Below are positions 1 to 7,554 of a stretch of 64,000 nt of DNA, one piece after another (the first letter of the stretch is position 1; every line of letters begins with the position of its first letter). The notes under the pieces are model-generated. The model searched no databases, had not been told where the DNA came from, and saw only the letters and a list, made by a program, of their open reading frames with translations. Source of the stretch: Olleya sp. Bg11-27 (GTDB taxonomy: Bacteria; Bacteroidota; Bacteroidia; Flavobacteriales; Flavobacteriaceae); the NCBI RefSeq assembly GCF_002831645.1, contig NZ_CP025117.1, forward strand, positions 310,001-374,000, in the 5' to 3' direction. The translations under genes were made by a program, and so were the position numbers.

Positions 1-2282
1 ATCTTGCCAAGCTTGGACATTGTAGGAATCAGTTTTGCAATCCTATCCGCATCAAATAAAGGTAAATCTAGGACACGCGCTGTATCTCTAATCGAAGACT
101 TTGCAGCCATCGTACCGTAAGTAATAATCTGGGCTACTTGACTACTTCCATACTTTTCGATAACGTAATCCATTACACGAGATCGTCCTTCGTCATCAAA
201 ATCAATATCAATATCGGGCATACTTACACGATCCGGATTCAGGAAACGCTCAAAAAGTAAGTTATACAATAACGGATCAATATTAGTAATCCATAAACAG
301 TAAGCAACTACAGATCCTGCTGCCGATCCACGTCCTGGACCTACAGAAACGTCCATTTTTCTGGCTTCCCGAATAAAATCCTCTACAATCAAGAAATACC
401 CAGGATACCCAGTTTTCTCAATAACGCTTAGCTCAAAATCTAGTCTTTCAATAACAACATCGGACAACTCTTCTCCGTATCGCTTTTTAGCACCAACATA
501 CGTTAAGTGCCTTAAAAGCGCATTTTCCCCTCGTTTTCCACCATCAATTTTATCCTCTTCACTAGCAAACTGTTCCGGAATATCAAACGCAGGCAATAAT
601 ACATCCCTAGCTAATTGATACCCTTCAATTTTATCGACCACTTCTTGAATATTGGAAATGGATTCCGGCACATCCTTAAACAAGCTTTTCATCTGGTCTC
701 CAGACTTAAAGTAGTATTCTTGGTTAGGTAATCCATAACGGTATCCCCTACCACGACCAATTGGTGTGGCTTGTTTTTCACCATCTTTTACACACAATAA
801 AATATCATGCGCATTGGCATCACCCTGCTTAGCATAATAGGTATTATTCGAAGCTATTAACTTAACATCATGTTGTCTTGCTAATTTTATTAAAACAGGG
901 TTGACACGGTTTTCATCTTCCTGATCGTGTCGCATCAGCTCTACATACAAATCGTCACCAAATGTTTCTTTCCACCAAATCAAGGCTTCTTCAGCTTGAT
1001 TTTCTCCAACATTTAAAATCTTACTTGGGACTTCTCCATATAAATTACCTGTTAAACAGATCAGGTCTTCTTTATATTCTTCAATGAGTTTTTTATCAAT
1101 CCTTGGTATGTAATAAAACCCATTAACATAGGCATGAGACGATAACTTTGCAAGGTTGTGGTATCCATTTTTATTTTTTGCCATTAAGACAATTTGATAC
1201 CCGTTGTCTTTTCTGCTTTTGTCTGTATGATCTTCACACACAAAAAACTCACAACCAATAATTGGTTTTATTTCTTTAACCGTTGTTGTGGTTCCGCTAG
1301 CTGCTGCTTCTTCTATTTTAGATTTTGCGGCTTTATTATATTTATTAGCAGCATTTACAAAATGAAATGCTCCCATCATGTTAGCATGATCCGTTAATGC
1401 TACTGCCGGCATACCATGCTCTGCAGCAACCGTAATAAGATCAGCGACACTCATTGTTGACTGTAATACAGAAAACTGAGAGTGGTTATGTAAATGCACA
1501 AAGTCTACTGCCTGTAGATCCTTGATGTTTTCTTTAATCTCTGCCGTACTAATCTCGTTAGTATCCTGCTTTTGTAATTTTTCTTGAATTTTAGCACTTT
1601 CCCTTTTCAGGTTAATATGCTTTAACCCTATTAACTGTATGGTTTGCGGATTCGCTTTATTAAATTGCTCAAAATATTCTGGAGCAACATCTAACTGTTC
1701 TTTAGTATATTTTTTTAGACGTATTAATTCTAAAAAACAACGTGTTGTAGCCTCTACATCGGCTGTAGCATTGTGCGCTTCCCCAAAGGGTTTGTCAAAC
1801 AAAAACTGATGTAACTCGGTTAAGGTTGGTAATTTAAAACGACCATAACGCCCACCAGGTAACTCACACAAGGCAGCTGTTTGCTCAGTACACGTATCTA
1901 AAACTGGTAATTCTTGTAGTGGATTTTCTACATTTCCACGAACAAACTCGGCACCCATAATATTCAGGTCAAACTTGACGTTCTGACCGACCACAAATTT
2001 GGCTTTACCCAATGCGGTATTAAACTTTTCTAAAACGTCTGCTAAAGGGATTCCTTGTTGTTGTGCTAATTCTGTAGAAATACCATGAATCTTCTCCGCA
2101 TCATATGGAATATTAAATCCGTCTGGCTGCACCAAATAGTCCTCATGCTCCACACAATTACCCATCTCGTCATGCAATTGCCAAGCAATTTGGATACATC
2201 TAGGCCAATTATCGGTATCAGTAATTGGGGCATCCCAACGTTTAGGTAATCCGGTGGTTTCGGTATCAAATATTAAATACAT
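1..2282 (-). CDS. dnaE: DNA polymerase III alpha subunit with fused N-terminal exonuclease (partial)
   Basis: Replicative DNA polymerase subunit; the gene runs off the left edge, so only about 760 N-terminal residues are visible. The protein starts MYLIFDTETTG, which carries the DxE motif of a DnaQ-type 3'-5' exonuclease, followed by VGQNVKFD and HNATADVEAT as exonuclease motifs II and III. From about residue 260 a PHP domain begins (VHLHNHSQFS, then TDHANMMG). The polymerase palm follows, with GPGRGSAAGS near residue 645 and the catalytic PDIDIDFDDEGR near 687. The proofreading domain is therefore in the same chain as the polymerase, an arrangement I know from Bacteroidota homologues of about 1450-1500 residues. 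The start was chosen at the ATG complementary to 2280-2282 because the exonuclease motif lies five residues further on. Identification is firm. Confidence 0.95.
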   Translation of the reverse strand, partial: MYLIFDTETTGLPKRWDAPITDTDNWPRCIQIAWQLHDEMGNCVEHEDYLVQPDGFNIPYDAEKIHGISTELAQQQGIPLADVLEKFNTALGKAKFVVGQNVKFDLNIMGAEFVRGNVENPLQELPVLDTCTEQTAALCELPGGRYGRFKLPTLTELHQFLFDKPFGEAHNATADVEATTRCFLELIRLKKYTKEQLDVAPEYFEQFNKANPQTIQLIGLKHINLKRESAKIQEKLQKQDTNEISTAEIKENIKDLQAVDFVHLHNHSQFSVLQSTMSVADLITVAAEHGMPAVALTDHANMMGAFHFVNAANKYNKAAKSKIEEAAASGTTTTVKEIKPIIGCEFFVCEDHTDKSRKDNGYQIVLMAKNKNGYHNLAKLSSHAYVNGFYYIPRIDKKLIEEYKEDLICLTGNLYGEVPSKILNVGENQAEEALIWWKETFGDDLYVELMRHDQEDENRVNPVLIKLARQHDVKLIASNNTYYAKQGDANAHDILLCVKDGEKQATPIGRGRGYRYGLPNQEYYFKSGDQMKSLFKDVPESISNIQEVVDKIEGYQLARDVLLPAFDIPEQFASEEDKIDGGKRGENALLRHLTYVGAKKRYGEELSDVVIERLDFELSVIEKTGYPGYFLIVEDFIREARKMDVSVGPGRGSAAGSVVAYCLWITNIDPLLYNLLFERFLNPDRVSMPDIDIDFDDEGRSRVMDYVIEKYGSSQVAQIITYGTMAAKSSIRDTARVLDLPLFDADRIAKLIPTMSKLGK

Positions 2283-2380
2283 GTGAATTTTCTTAGAGGG
2301 TTTTGTTCCAAAATACGAGCCTATAAAAGTACGTAGAATTAATTTTTATTTAAAGTGAAATCACAAACAGTTGTAAACAA

Positions 2381-2412
2381 AAAAAGCCAGTGCGTTAACA
2401 CTGGCTTTTTAC
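2381..2412 (-). terminator. Rho-independent terminator after the DUF2383 gene
   Basis: A perfect 7-bp GC-rich stem (GCCAGTG / CACTGGC) with a six-base loop is flanked by A-run and T-run, so it could act in both directions. It sits just past the stop of the gene at 2431-2880 and before dnaE, which is transcribed the same way. Confidence 0.85.
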
Positions 2413-2430
2413 AGTCTCTAAAACACGGTT

Positions 2431-2880
2431 TTAGGACACTAACTCTTCATGTACTCTTTCCGTATTGATGGCCGCTTGAATAGCGTGTCTATGTTTTGCA
2501 ATTAAGCTATCAATGGTTGGTGGCAGATTATTTTCTTTCAATAACGTATCATACTCTTCCAAACTAGCCTCTTCACCTTTGATGGCTTCTTCTATAATCG
2601 CTTCTTGGTTATTTGAAGAAAACACCGCTTTTAAATTCATCCAATTCCTATGCATCGCTCCTTTAAAACTTCCCGAGTCTTCTGGGATTTGTCCATACTG
2701 CAAGATTTCTGTTCTTAACTCTTTAGCAAACTGACTACGTTCAGACGCACGTCTTTTAAAAAATAATTTTAATTCGCTGCTTTCAACATTATCAATTGCA
2801 TTAAGATACCCTTTTTCAGCATCGTAATTTTTAACTAATAATTCGTTTAATTTTTTTGAAATTTCTTCTCTGTAATTCAT
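2431..2880 (-). CDS. PA2169/DUF2383 family four-helix-bundle protein
   Basis: A 149-residue all-helical protein that I recognise as the PA2169/DUF2383 family, predicted to have a ferritin-like bundle. Family hallmarks seen here are the helix ending in YDAEKGYLNAID, a second helix with FFKRRASERSQF, then EEAIKGEEASLEEYD and a C-terminal helix with AKHRHAIQAA. Regularly spaced Glu and His residues would fit a ferritin-like fold, but metal binding is not demonstrated by the sequence. There is no signal peptide, so it is cytoplasmic. It stands alone with its own terminator. The biological role of the family is not known to me; stress-related functions have been suggested by context in other species. 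Confidence 0.8.
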   Translation of the reverse strand: MNYREEISKKLNELLVKNYDAEKGYLNAIDNVESSELKLFFKRRASERSQFAKELRTEILQYGQIPEDSGSFKGAMHRNWMNLKAVFSSNNQEAIIEEAIKGEEASLEEYDTLLKENNLPPTIDSLIAKHRHAIQAAINTERVHEELVS

Positions 2881-3021
2881 TGTATCTCTATCATTTTAAA
2901 TTTCAATACTCTTATTTATAGATGCGTATTGTTTCACATCTGCATTCTCAATATACAACAAACAGTAGCTGTTGTCAAGGGATTTAACAGGGTTTATGAT
3001 AGCCTTAAGAGTATTTAACAT

Positions 3022-3055
3022 AAAAAAAGCCAACACAAATGTGTTGGCTTTTTTT
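3022..3055 (-). terminator. Terminator after the lipoprotein gene
   Basis: Stem GCCAACAC / GTGTTGGC with a four-base loop between an A7 and a T7 run. It lies 18 bp past the stop codon of the lipoprotein gene and is symmetrical enough to work on both strands. Confidence 0.85.
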
Positions 3056-3073
3056 ATTCTATATAAGTAGTGT

Positions 3074-3766
3074 TTAGTTACTACAATCTCCCAATCCGTT
3101 AATTAATGCTTGTATTGCTCCATCTGAATCTCCACAAGCTGTTTTTTTAACTTGAAGTGCTGTTTTATAAGCATCGCAAAACTCAGTGTATTGTGTTCCT
3201 GTTGGATCCACATTATTCAAATTCACTTCAGTTGTGACAACCACCGCAGTCGCATTTTGACAAGCAACATTAACACTCGTACCATTAACGGCAACTATAT
3301 TTAAAATTGGAATATTATGAAAATAACCTTTATTAAAATTCTCGGTTTCTAATCCTGTAGCATCATAAGCTGTAAAAGTAAATGTTCCAGACACTGTTCT
3401 TTCTATTAGATTATAATCGGTTAATACAATGCTTCCCTCCGATGGATATATTTGATCTTCTAAATTTGGAATACTATTAGTACTATAAAGCTCACCTGAT
3501 ATACTTTCGAATACAGCAAACGAGACTGTATTACCAAGAGCATAAGCCTTTTCTAACGTGTTATCTGTCTTAAGATTAACGGTTTCAGCCCCTCTAACCC
3601 CTGTTATTGTAAGATCTCCAAATGTGTCTACATTTGCTCTAAAGCTACTTGCCTCCCAAAGGACATTATTATTATAACCTACAAAGGCAGGGTCATTAAA
3701 CACGAGGTCCTCACTACAACCAGTTAAACCAAAAATAAGTACTAAAAGGAATATTGTTTTTTTCAT
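3074..3766 (-). CDS. Lipoprotein, DUF6252-like
   Basis: A 230-residue exported lipoprotein. It begins with a charged n-region and hydrophobic stretch ending in the lipobox LTGC at residues 14-17, so the mature chain would start at Cys17. The next residues are Ser-Glu-Asp, compatible with surface export signals of Bacteroidota. The body is beta-rich, with an early FRANVDTFGDLTITGVRG segment resembling DUF6252 proteins, and the C-terminus has an odd Cys-containing helical tail (CDAYKTALQVKKTACGDSD) that could form a disulfide. It is a single-gene unit with its own terminator. Function is unknown, and the family assignment is from pattern memory only. Confidence 0.65.
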   Translation of the reverse strand: MKKTIFLLVLIFGLTGCSEDLVFNDPAFVGYNNNVLWEASSFRANVDTFGDLTITGVRGAETVNLKTDNTLEKAYALGNTVSFAVFESISGELYSTNSIPNLEDQIYPSEGSIVLTDYNLIERTVSGTFTFTAYDATGLETENFNKGYFHNIPILNIVAVNGTSVNVACQNATAVVVTTEVNLNNVDPTGTQYTEFCDAYKTALQVKKTACGDSDGAIQALINGLGDCSN

Positions 3767-3832
3767 TATAACAGCGTTTATAACTTCAAAAATAGAATAA
3801 TTTATTTTATTTACCTGATTTACTTTAAAAAC

Positions 3833-3861
3833 TTGAAAATTAAAAAATTATAGTATCTTTG
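3833..3861 (+). promoter_or_regulatory. Bacteroidota-type promoter of rpsP
   Basis: TTG at 3833-3835, an 18-bp gap, then TATCTTTG at 3854-3861, a full match to the TAnnTTTG -7 element. The rpsP ATG is 47 bp downstream, leaving a leader of about 40 nt. Confidence 0.75.
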
Positions 3862-3908
3862 CAATCTTATTAATAATAGAGGTCGCGAACCTCGCAAATT
3901 AATTATTT

Positions 3909-4412
3909 ATGCCAGTAAAAATTAGATTACAAAGACACGGTAAAAAAGGAAAACCTTATTACTGGATCGTAGCAGCTGATGCTAGAGCGAAAAGAGATGG
4001 TAAATACCTAGAGAAATTAGGTGCTTACAATCCAAACACAAACCCTGCAACTATCGAATTAGATATTGACGGTGCAGTACAGTGGTTACAGAATGGTGCA
4101 CAACCAACTGATACAGCAAAAGCTATTTTGTCTTACAAAGGAGCAATGCTTAAAAACCATTTAGCAGGAGGAGTTAGAAAAGGCGCTTTAACAGAAGAGC
4201 AAGCTGAAGCAAAGTTTACTGCTTGGCTTGAAGAAAAAGCAACTAAAGTAGATGCTAAAAAAGATGGTTTATCTAAAGCGGAAGCTGAAGTTAAAACTAA
4301 AGCTTTTGAAGCAGAAAAAGCAGCTAATGAAGCTAGAATTGCAGCTAACGCTCCAGTTGTAGAAGAGGCTCCTGCTGAAGAAGCAAAAGCTTCTAACGAA
4401 GAAGAAGAATAA
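3909..4412 (+). CDS. rpsP: 30S ribosomal protein S16 with C-terminal extension
   Basis: Ribosomal protein of the small subunit. The S16 core is in residues 1-80 (MPVKIRLQRHGKKGKPYYWIV start, YNPNTNP, then the D-TAKAILSYKGA segment). The protein has 167 residues, about twice the usual 80-90. The extra 85 residues are an Ala/Glu/Lys-rich, probably helical and coiled tail ending in a run of acidic residues. Extended S16 tails are common in Bacteroidota. rimM follows after a 68-bp gap that contains a terminator-like hairpin, and trmD, the usual third gene of the enterobacterial operon, is absent here. Confidence 0.97.
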   Translation: MPVKIRLQRHGKKGKPYYWIVAADARAKRDGKYLEKLGAYNPNTNPATIELDIDGAVQWLQNGAQPTDTAKAILSYKGAMLKNHLAGGVRKGALTEEQAEAKFTAWLEEKATKVDAKKDGLSKAEAEVKTKAFEAEKAANEARIAANAPVVEEAPAEEAKASNEEEE

Positions 4413-4431
4413 AAATTATTTTTTATACTTT

Positions 4432-4462
4432 TAAACTCCGATAATTTTTATCGGAGTTTTTT
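4432..4462 (+). terminator. Intra-operon hairpin/terminator between rpsP and rimM
   Basis: Stem AAACTCCGAT / ATCGGAGTTT with a short loop of T and A, followed by TTTTT. The form is that of an intrinsic terminator, yet rimM starts less than 20 bp later, so it probably attenuates rather than ends transcription, lowering rimM relative to the ribosomal protein gene. Confidence 0.75.
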
Positions 4463-4480
4463 ATGCAAAAAACTTTTCTT

Positions 4481-5011
4481 ATGGATATTAAAGACTGTTT
4501 CTTTTTAGGTAAAATTGTTAAAAAATATAGCTTCAAAGGCGAGCTGCTTATTAAGTTAGACACTGACGAACCTGGTTTATACGAAAACCTTGATTCAATG
4601 TTAGTTGATTTAAGAGGATCACTTGTTCCTTTTTTTGTAGAAAGTTCTCAATTACACAAATCAGAATTACTTCGTGTAAAATTTGAAGATGTAGAGACTG
4701 AAGCAGATGCTGATAGTTTAATTAAAAGCAAGATTTACTTACCATTAGCCGCTCTTCCAGAATTAGAGGACGATAAATTTTATTTTCATGAAATTATTGG
4801 TTTTACTGTAGAAGATAAAAACTTTGGAACGGTTGGGATTATAAAAGCTGTAAACGATAGTACGGCACAATCTCTATTTGAAATTGATCGTGATGGTATC
4901 GAAATTTTAATTCCGATGAATGATCAATTTATTTCTAAAGTAGACAAACCCAATAAGACTATTTTTGTTGAAACACCAGAAGGATTAATTGATTTATACC
5001 TAGAAGAGTAA
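4481..5011 (+). CDS. rimM: Ribosome maturation factor RimM
   Basis: 16S rRNA-processing factor that binds S19 and helps mature the 30S head. The N-terminal RimM domain begins DCFFLGKIVKKYSFKGE, and the C-terminal PRC-barrel includes FHEIIGFTVED and ends in LYLEE. An upstream in-frame ATG at 4463 lies inside the T-tract of the preceding hairpin and would add six residues (MQKTFL) not typical of the family, so the ATG at 4481 was chosen, giving 176 residues. A decayed copy of its last codons is found again 138 bp downstream as part of a tandem duplication. Confidence 0.92.
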   Translation: MDIKDCFFLGKIVKKYSFKGELLIKLDTDEPGLYENLDSMLVDLRGSLVPFFVESSQLHKSELLRVKFEDVETEADADSLIKSKIYLPLAALPELEDDKFYFHEIIGFTVEDKNFGTVGIIKAVNDSTAQSLFEIDRDGIEILIPMNDQFISKVDKPNKTIFVETPEGLIDLYLEE

Positions 5012-5224
5012 CCCACGTCATGCTGAATTGATGTCAGCATCACAGCCAAAATAATGAGATCCTGAAACTAGTTCAGGATGACGTAATTGTAGTAAACTAT
5101 ATTTACTGGTGCTCTTGAACCAATAATTGACTTATAACTAGAATAATAACCCACGTCATGCTGAATTCATTTCAGCATCACAGCCCGAAATAATTAAATC
5201 CTGCAATACATTCAGGAGGACACA
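4976..5224 (+). repeat. 138-bp tandem duplication covering the rimM 3' end and a double-hairpin element
   Basis: Copy 1 runs from the last ten codons of rimM through the non-coding element at 5017-5083; copy 2 begins near 5114. In copy 2 the former rimM codons align codon by codon (IIDL-stop-LE-stop versus LIDLYLEE-stop) but contain extra stops. Each copy contains two hairpins (TGCTGAAT..TCAGCA and a CCTGAAACTAGTTCAGG-like one). The outer ends GTCATGCTGAA and TTCAGGATGAC form an imperfect inverted repeat. Copy 2 ends inside the ribosome-binding region of trmN6. Confidence 0.8.
5214..5219 (+). promoter_or_regulatory. Perfect Shine-Dalgarno AGGAGG of trmN6, derived from the repeat
   Basis: AGGAGG ends 7 nt before the trmN6 ATG at 5227. 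In the sister copy of the repeat the same place reads AGGATG, so one base change in the repeat arm produced a canonical ribosome-binding site, in a genome where most genes show none. Confidence 0.7.
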
Positions 5225-5226
5225 CT

Positions 5227-5940
5227 ATGAGTAAGCCTTTTCAATTTAAAGAATTTACCGTCCAACAAGACCAATGTGCCATGAAAATTGGTACAGATAG
5301 TGTTTTGCTTGCTGCTTGGACCCCGCTAGATACTAATCCTTTTTCTGTATTAGATATTGGTGCAGGAACTGGTGTCTTGTCTTTAATGCTAGCGCAACGA
5401 AGTAACGCCGAAATTATTGATGCTTTAGAAATTGACGAATCAGCATACGAACAATGTGTGGATAATTTTGAAACCTCCTCTTGGGCAGACCGCCTGTTTT
5501 GTTATCATGCGGATTTAGCAGAATTTGCAGAAGAAATTGAGGATAAATATGAGCTAATTATTTCTAACCCTCCTTTTTATTCTGAAGACTACAAAACCAA
5601 CAATGACCAACGTGATTTAGCACGTTTTACAGAAGCACTACCCTTTGACCACTTAGTAGATAGTGTTTCCAAACTATTATCTGAAGACGGCATATTTTCT
5701 GTTGTTATTCCTTTTAAAGAAGAAGTTAACTTTATCAAATTAGCTTCAGAAGTCAAGTTATTTCCCAACAATATCTTGCGTGTTAAAGGGTCCGATACTT
5801 CGGAAACCAAAAGAAGTTTACTAACTTTTTCCTTCAGCGAAAGCGAAATAAAAATAGATACTTTGGTTATTGAAACTGCACGACACCAATACACGGACGA
5901 TTACATTAACTTGACCAAAGATTTTTATCTTAAAATGTAG
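5227..5940 (+). CDS. trmN6: tRNA1(Val) (adenine(37)-N6)-methyltransferase
   Basis: SAM-dependent methyltransferase of the YfiC/TrmN6 family, which places m6A at A37 next to the anticodon of tRNA1(Val). The 237 residues include the SAM motif LDIGAGTGVLSLMLAQ at about 42-57, the acidic post-I motif ALEIDE, and the N6-adenine catalytic motif NPPF near residue 117. The N-terminus FQFKEFTVQQDQCAMKIGTDS is typical of the family. The start ATG follows a strong Shine-Dalgarno lying in a repeat. It is cytoplasmic and probably has its own leader, since 215 bp of repeats separate it from rimM. Confidence 0.92.
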   Translation: MSKPFQFKEFTVQQDQCAMKIGTDSVLLAAWTPLDTNPFSVLDIGAGTGVLSLMLAQRSNAEIIDALEIDESAYEQCVDNFETSSWADRLFCYHADLAEFAEEIEDKYELIISNPPFYSEDYKTNNDQRDLARFTEALPFDHLVDSVSKLLSEDGIFSVVIPFKEEVNFIKLASEVKLFPNNILRVKGSDTSETKRSLLTFSFSESEIKIDTLVIETARHQYTDDYINLTKDFYLKM

Positions 5941-5993
5941 TGGATTGCATTGCCTTTAACTAATAAACACTTTGATTCATTTTGTGATGAGCC

Positions 5994-6092
5994 CCTGAAA
6001 CTAGTTCAGGATGACTTGGTGTGGGTAAGTTTTTTTGTTGTTATTGATTTTAATGGTTTGATAGAGACCCTTCGACTGCGCTCAGGGTGACA
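5994..6092. repeat. Paired small palindromes in the trmN6-acyl-CoA dehydrogenase gap
   Basis: A hairpin CCTGAAACTAGTTCAGG followed by ATGAC lies at 5994-6015, and a second hairpin CCCTTCGACTGCGCTCAGGG followed by TGACA at 6068-6092. The same two palindromes, in the same order and orientation, recur at 11934-12040. The 364-bp gap 5941-6304 holds only this pair and the promoter at 6226-6256. Confidence 0.8.
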
Positions 6093-6225
6093 TTGGTTGT
6101 GCTATTGGGTGACAGTTTTGTTGTTATTTGGAGTTATTGGATGTTATTCTAAAATGCTAAATATGTTATTATTCGTTAGTAAATAAAAGGATTCGTAAAA
6201 ATTTGGCTTAATTTTTAATATAATA

Positions 6226-6256
6226 TTGTGTTCTGCAAACGATTTCGTTATTTTTG
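6226..6256 (+). promoter_or_regulatory. Promoter of the acyl-CoA dehydrogenase gene
   Basis: TTG at 6226-6228 and TATTTTTG at 6249-6256 are separated by 20 bp, fitting the Bacteroidota -33/-7 pattern. The ATG follows 48 bp later. Confidence 0.65.
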
Positions 6257-6304
6257 TTTTGAACAATAAGCTACATTAATAGTTTATTTCTAACACAGAC
6301 TAAA

Positions 6305-7483
6305 ATGAAACCAGATTTATTTGAAGCTCCAGATTACTATAATCTTGACGAACTTTTAACTGAAGAACATAAATTAGTGCGTGATGCTGCTCGTGAATGG
6401 GTGAAGCGTGACGTCTCTCCAATTATAGAAGAGTATGCTCAAAGAGCAGAATTCCCAAAACAAATTGTAAAAGGATTAGCAGATATTGGTGCTTTTGGAC
6501 CTTATATTCCTGTGGAATATGGTGGTGCTGGTTTAGACCAAATTGCTTACGGTTTAATCATGCAAGAAATAGAACGTGGCGATTCTGGTGTTCGCAGTAC
6601 AGCATCTGTACAATCCTCTTTAGTGATGTATCCAATTTGGAAATATGGTAACGAGGATCAACGTCAAAAATACTTACCAAAATTAGCTAGTGGTGAATGG
6701 ATTGGTAGTTTTGGTTTAACTGAGCCTGATCATGGAAGTAATCCAAGTGCAATGGTGACTAATTTTAAAGATATGGGTGACCACTATCTTTTAAATGGTG
6801 CAAAAATGTGGATCTCGAATTCGCCTTTTTGTAACATCGCTGTCGTTTGGGCAAAAAATGAAGAAGGTCGTATTCACGGTTTAATTGTAGAACGTGGTAT
6901 GGAAGGATTTACAACACCAGAAACACATAACAAATGGTCACTTCGTGCGTCTGCCACTGGAGAGCTTATTTTTGACAACGTTAAAGTACCAAAAGAAAAT
7001 TTATTACCTAACAAATCTGGATTAGGCGCACCACTAGGTTGCTTAGATTCGGCACGCTTTGGAATTGCTTGGGGTGCAATTGGAGCAGCAATGGATTGCT
7101 ACGATACTGCTTTAAGATACAGTAAAGAACGTTTACAATTCGGGAAGCCAATTGGACAGTTTCAATTACAACAAAAGAAACTAGCTGAAATGATTACCGA
7201 AATTACTAAAGCACAGTTATTAGCTTGGAGACTTGGTGTTATGCGTGAAAACGGTACGGCAACCTCAGCGCAAATTTCTATGGCGAAACGTAATAATGTA
7301 GATATGGCATTAACCATTGCCCGTGATGCTAGACAAATGTTAGGAGGAATGGGAATTAGTGGAGAATACAGCATTATGAGACACATGATGAATTTAGAAA
7401 GTGTAGTCACTTATGAAGGTACACATGACATCCACTTACTAATTACAGGATTAGATGTTACGGGATTAAATGCTTTTAAATAG
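6305..7483 (+). CDS. Acyl-CoA dehydrogenase, glutaryl-CoA dehydrogenase type
   Basis: FAD flavoenzyme oxidising an acyl-CoA thioester, most likely glutaryl-CoA of lysine/tryptophan breakdown. The 392 residues carry the three acyl-CoA dehydrogenase domains: an N-terminal helical part, the middle beta domain with SFGLTEPDHGSNPS and MWISNSP, and the C-terminal helical domain with ARQMLGGMGISGEY. The segment TYEGTHDIH at about residues 370-378 supplies the catalytic Glu in the position used by glutaryl-CoA dehydrogenases. It is monocistronic, with its own promoter and terminator, and no electron-transfer flavoprotein genes are next to it. Family assignment is secure; substrate specificity is inferred from motif similarity. 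Confidence 0.88.
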   Translation: MKPDLFEAPDYYNLDELLTEEHKLVRDAAREWVKRDVSPIIEEYAQRAEFPKQIVKGLADIGAFGPYIPVEYGGAGLDQIAYGLIMQEIERGDSGVRSTASVQSSLVMYPIWKYGNEDQRQKYLPKLASGEWIGSFGLTEPDHGSNPSAMVTNFKDMGDHYLLNGAKMWISNSPFCNIAVVWAKNEEGRIHGLIVERGMEGFTTPETHNKWSLRASATGELIFDNVKVPKENLLPNKSGLGAPLGCLDSARFGIAWGAIGAAMDCYDTALRYSKERLQFGKPIGQFQLQQKKLAEMITEITKAQLLAWRLGVMRENGTATSAQISMAKRNNVDMALTIARDARQMLGGMGISGEYSIMRHMMNLESVVTYEGTHDIHLLITGLDVTGLNAFK

Positions 7484-7504
7484 TATTTATAATTAGATAT
7501 TATT

Positions 7505-7538
7505 AAAATGCACATCTATTTGATGTGCATTTTTTTTT
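7505..7538 (+). terminator. Terminator after the acyl-CoA dehydrogenase gene
   Basis: Stem ATGCACATC / GATGTGCAT with a six-base loop and a T8 tract, 21 bp past the stop codon. Confidence 0.85.
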
Positions 7539-7554
7539 ATAAAACCTATCTCAT

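Noticed and set aside
4463-4480. Upstream start for rimM
   Set aside because: Lies in the T-tract of a hairpin; the extra residues are not family-typical.
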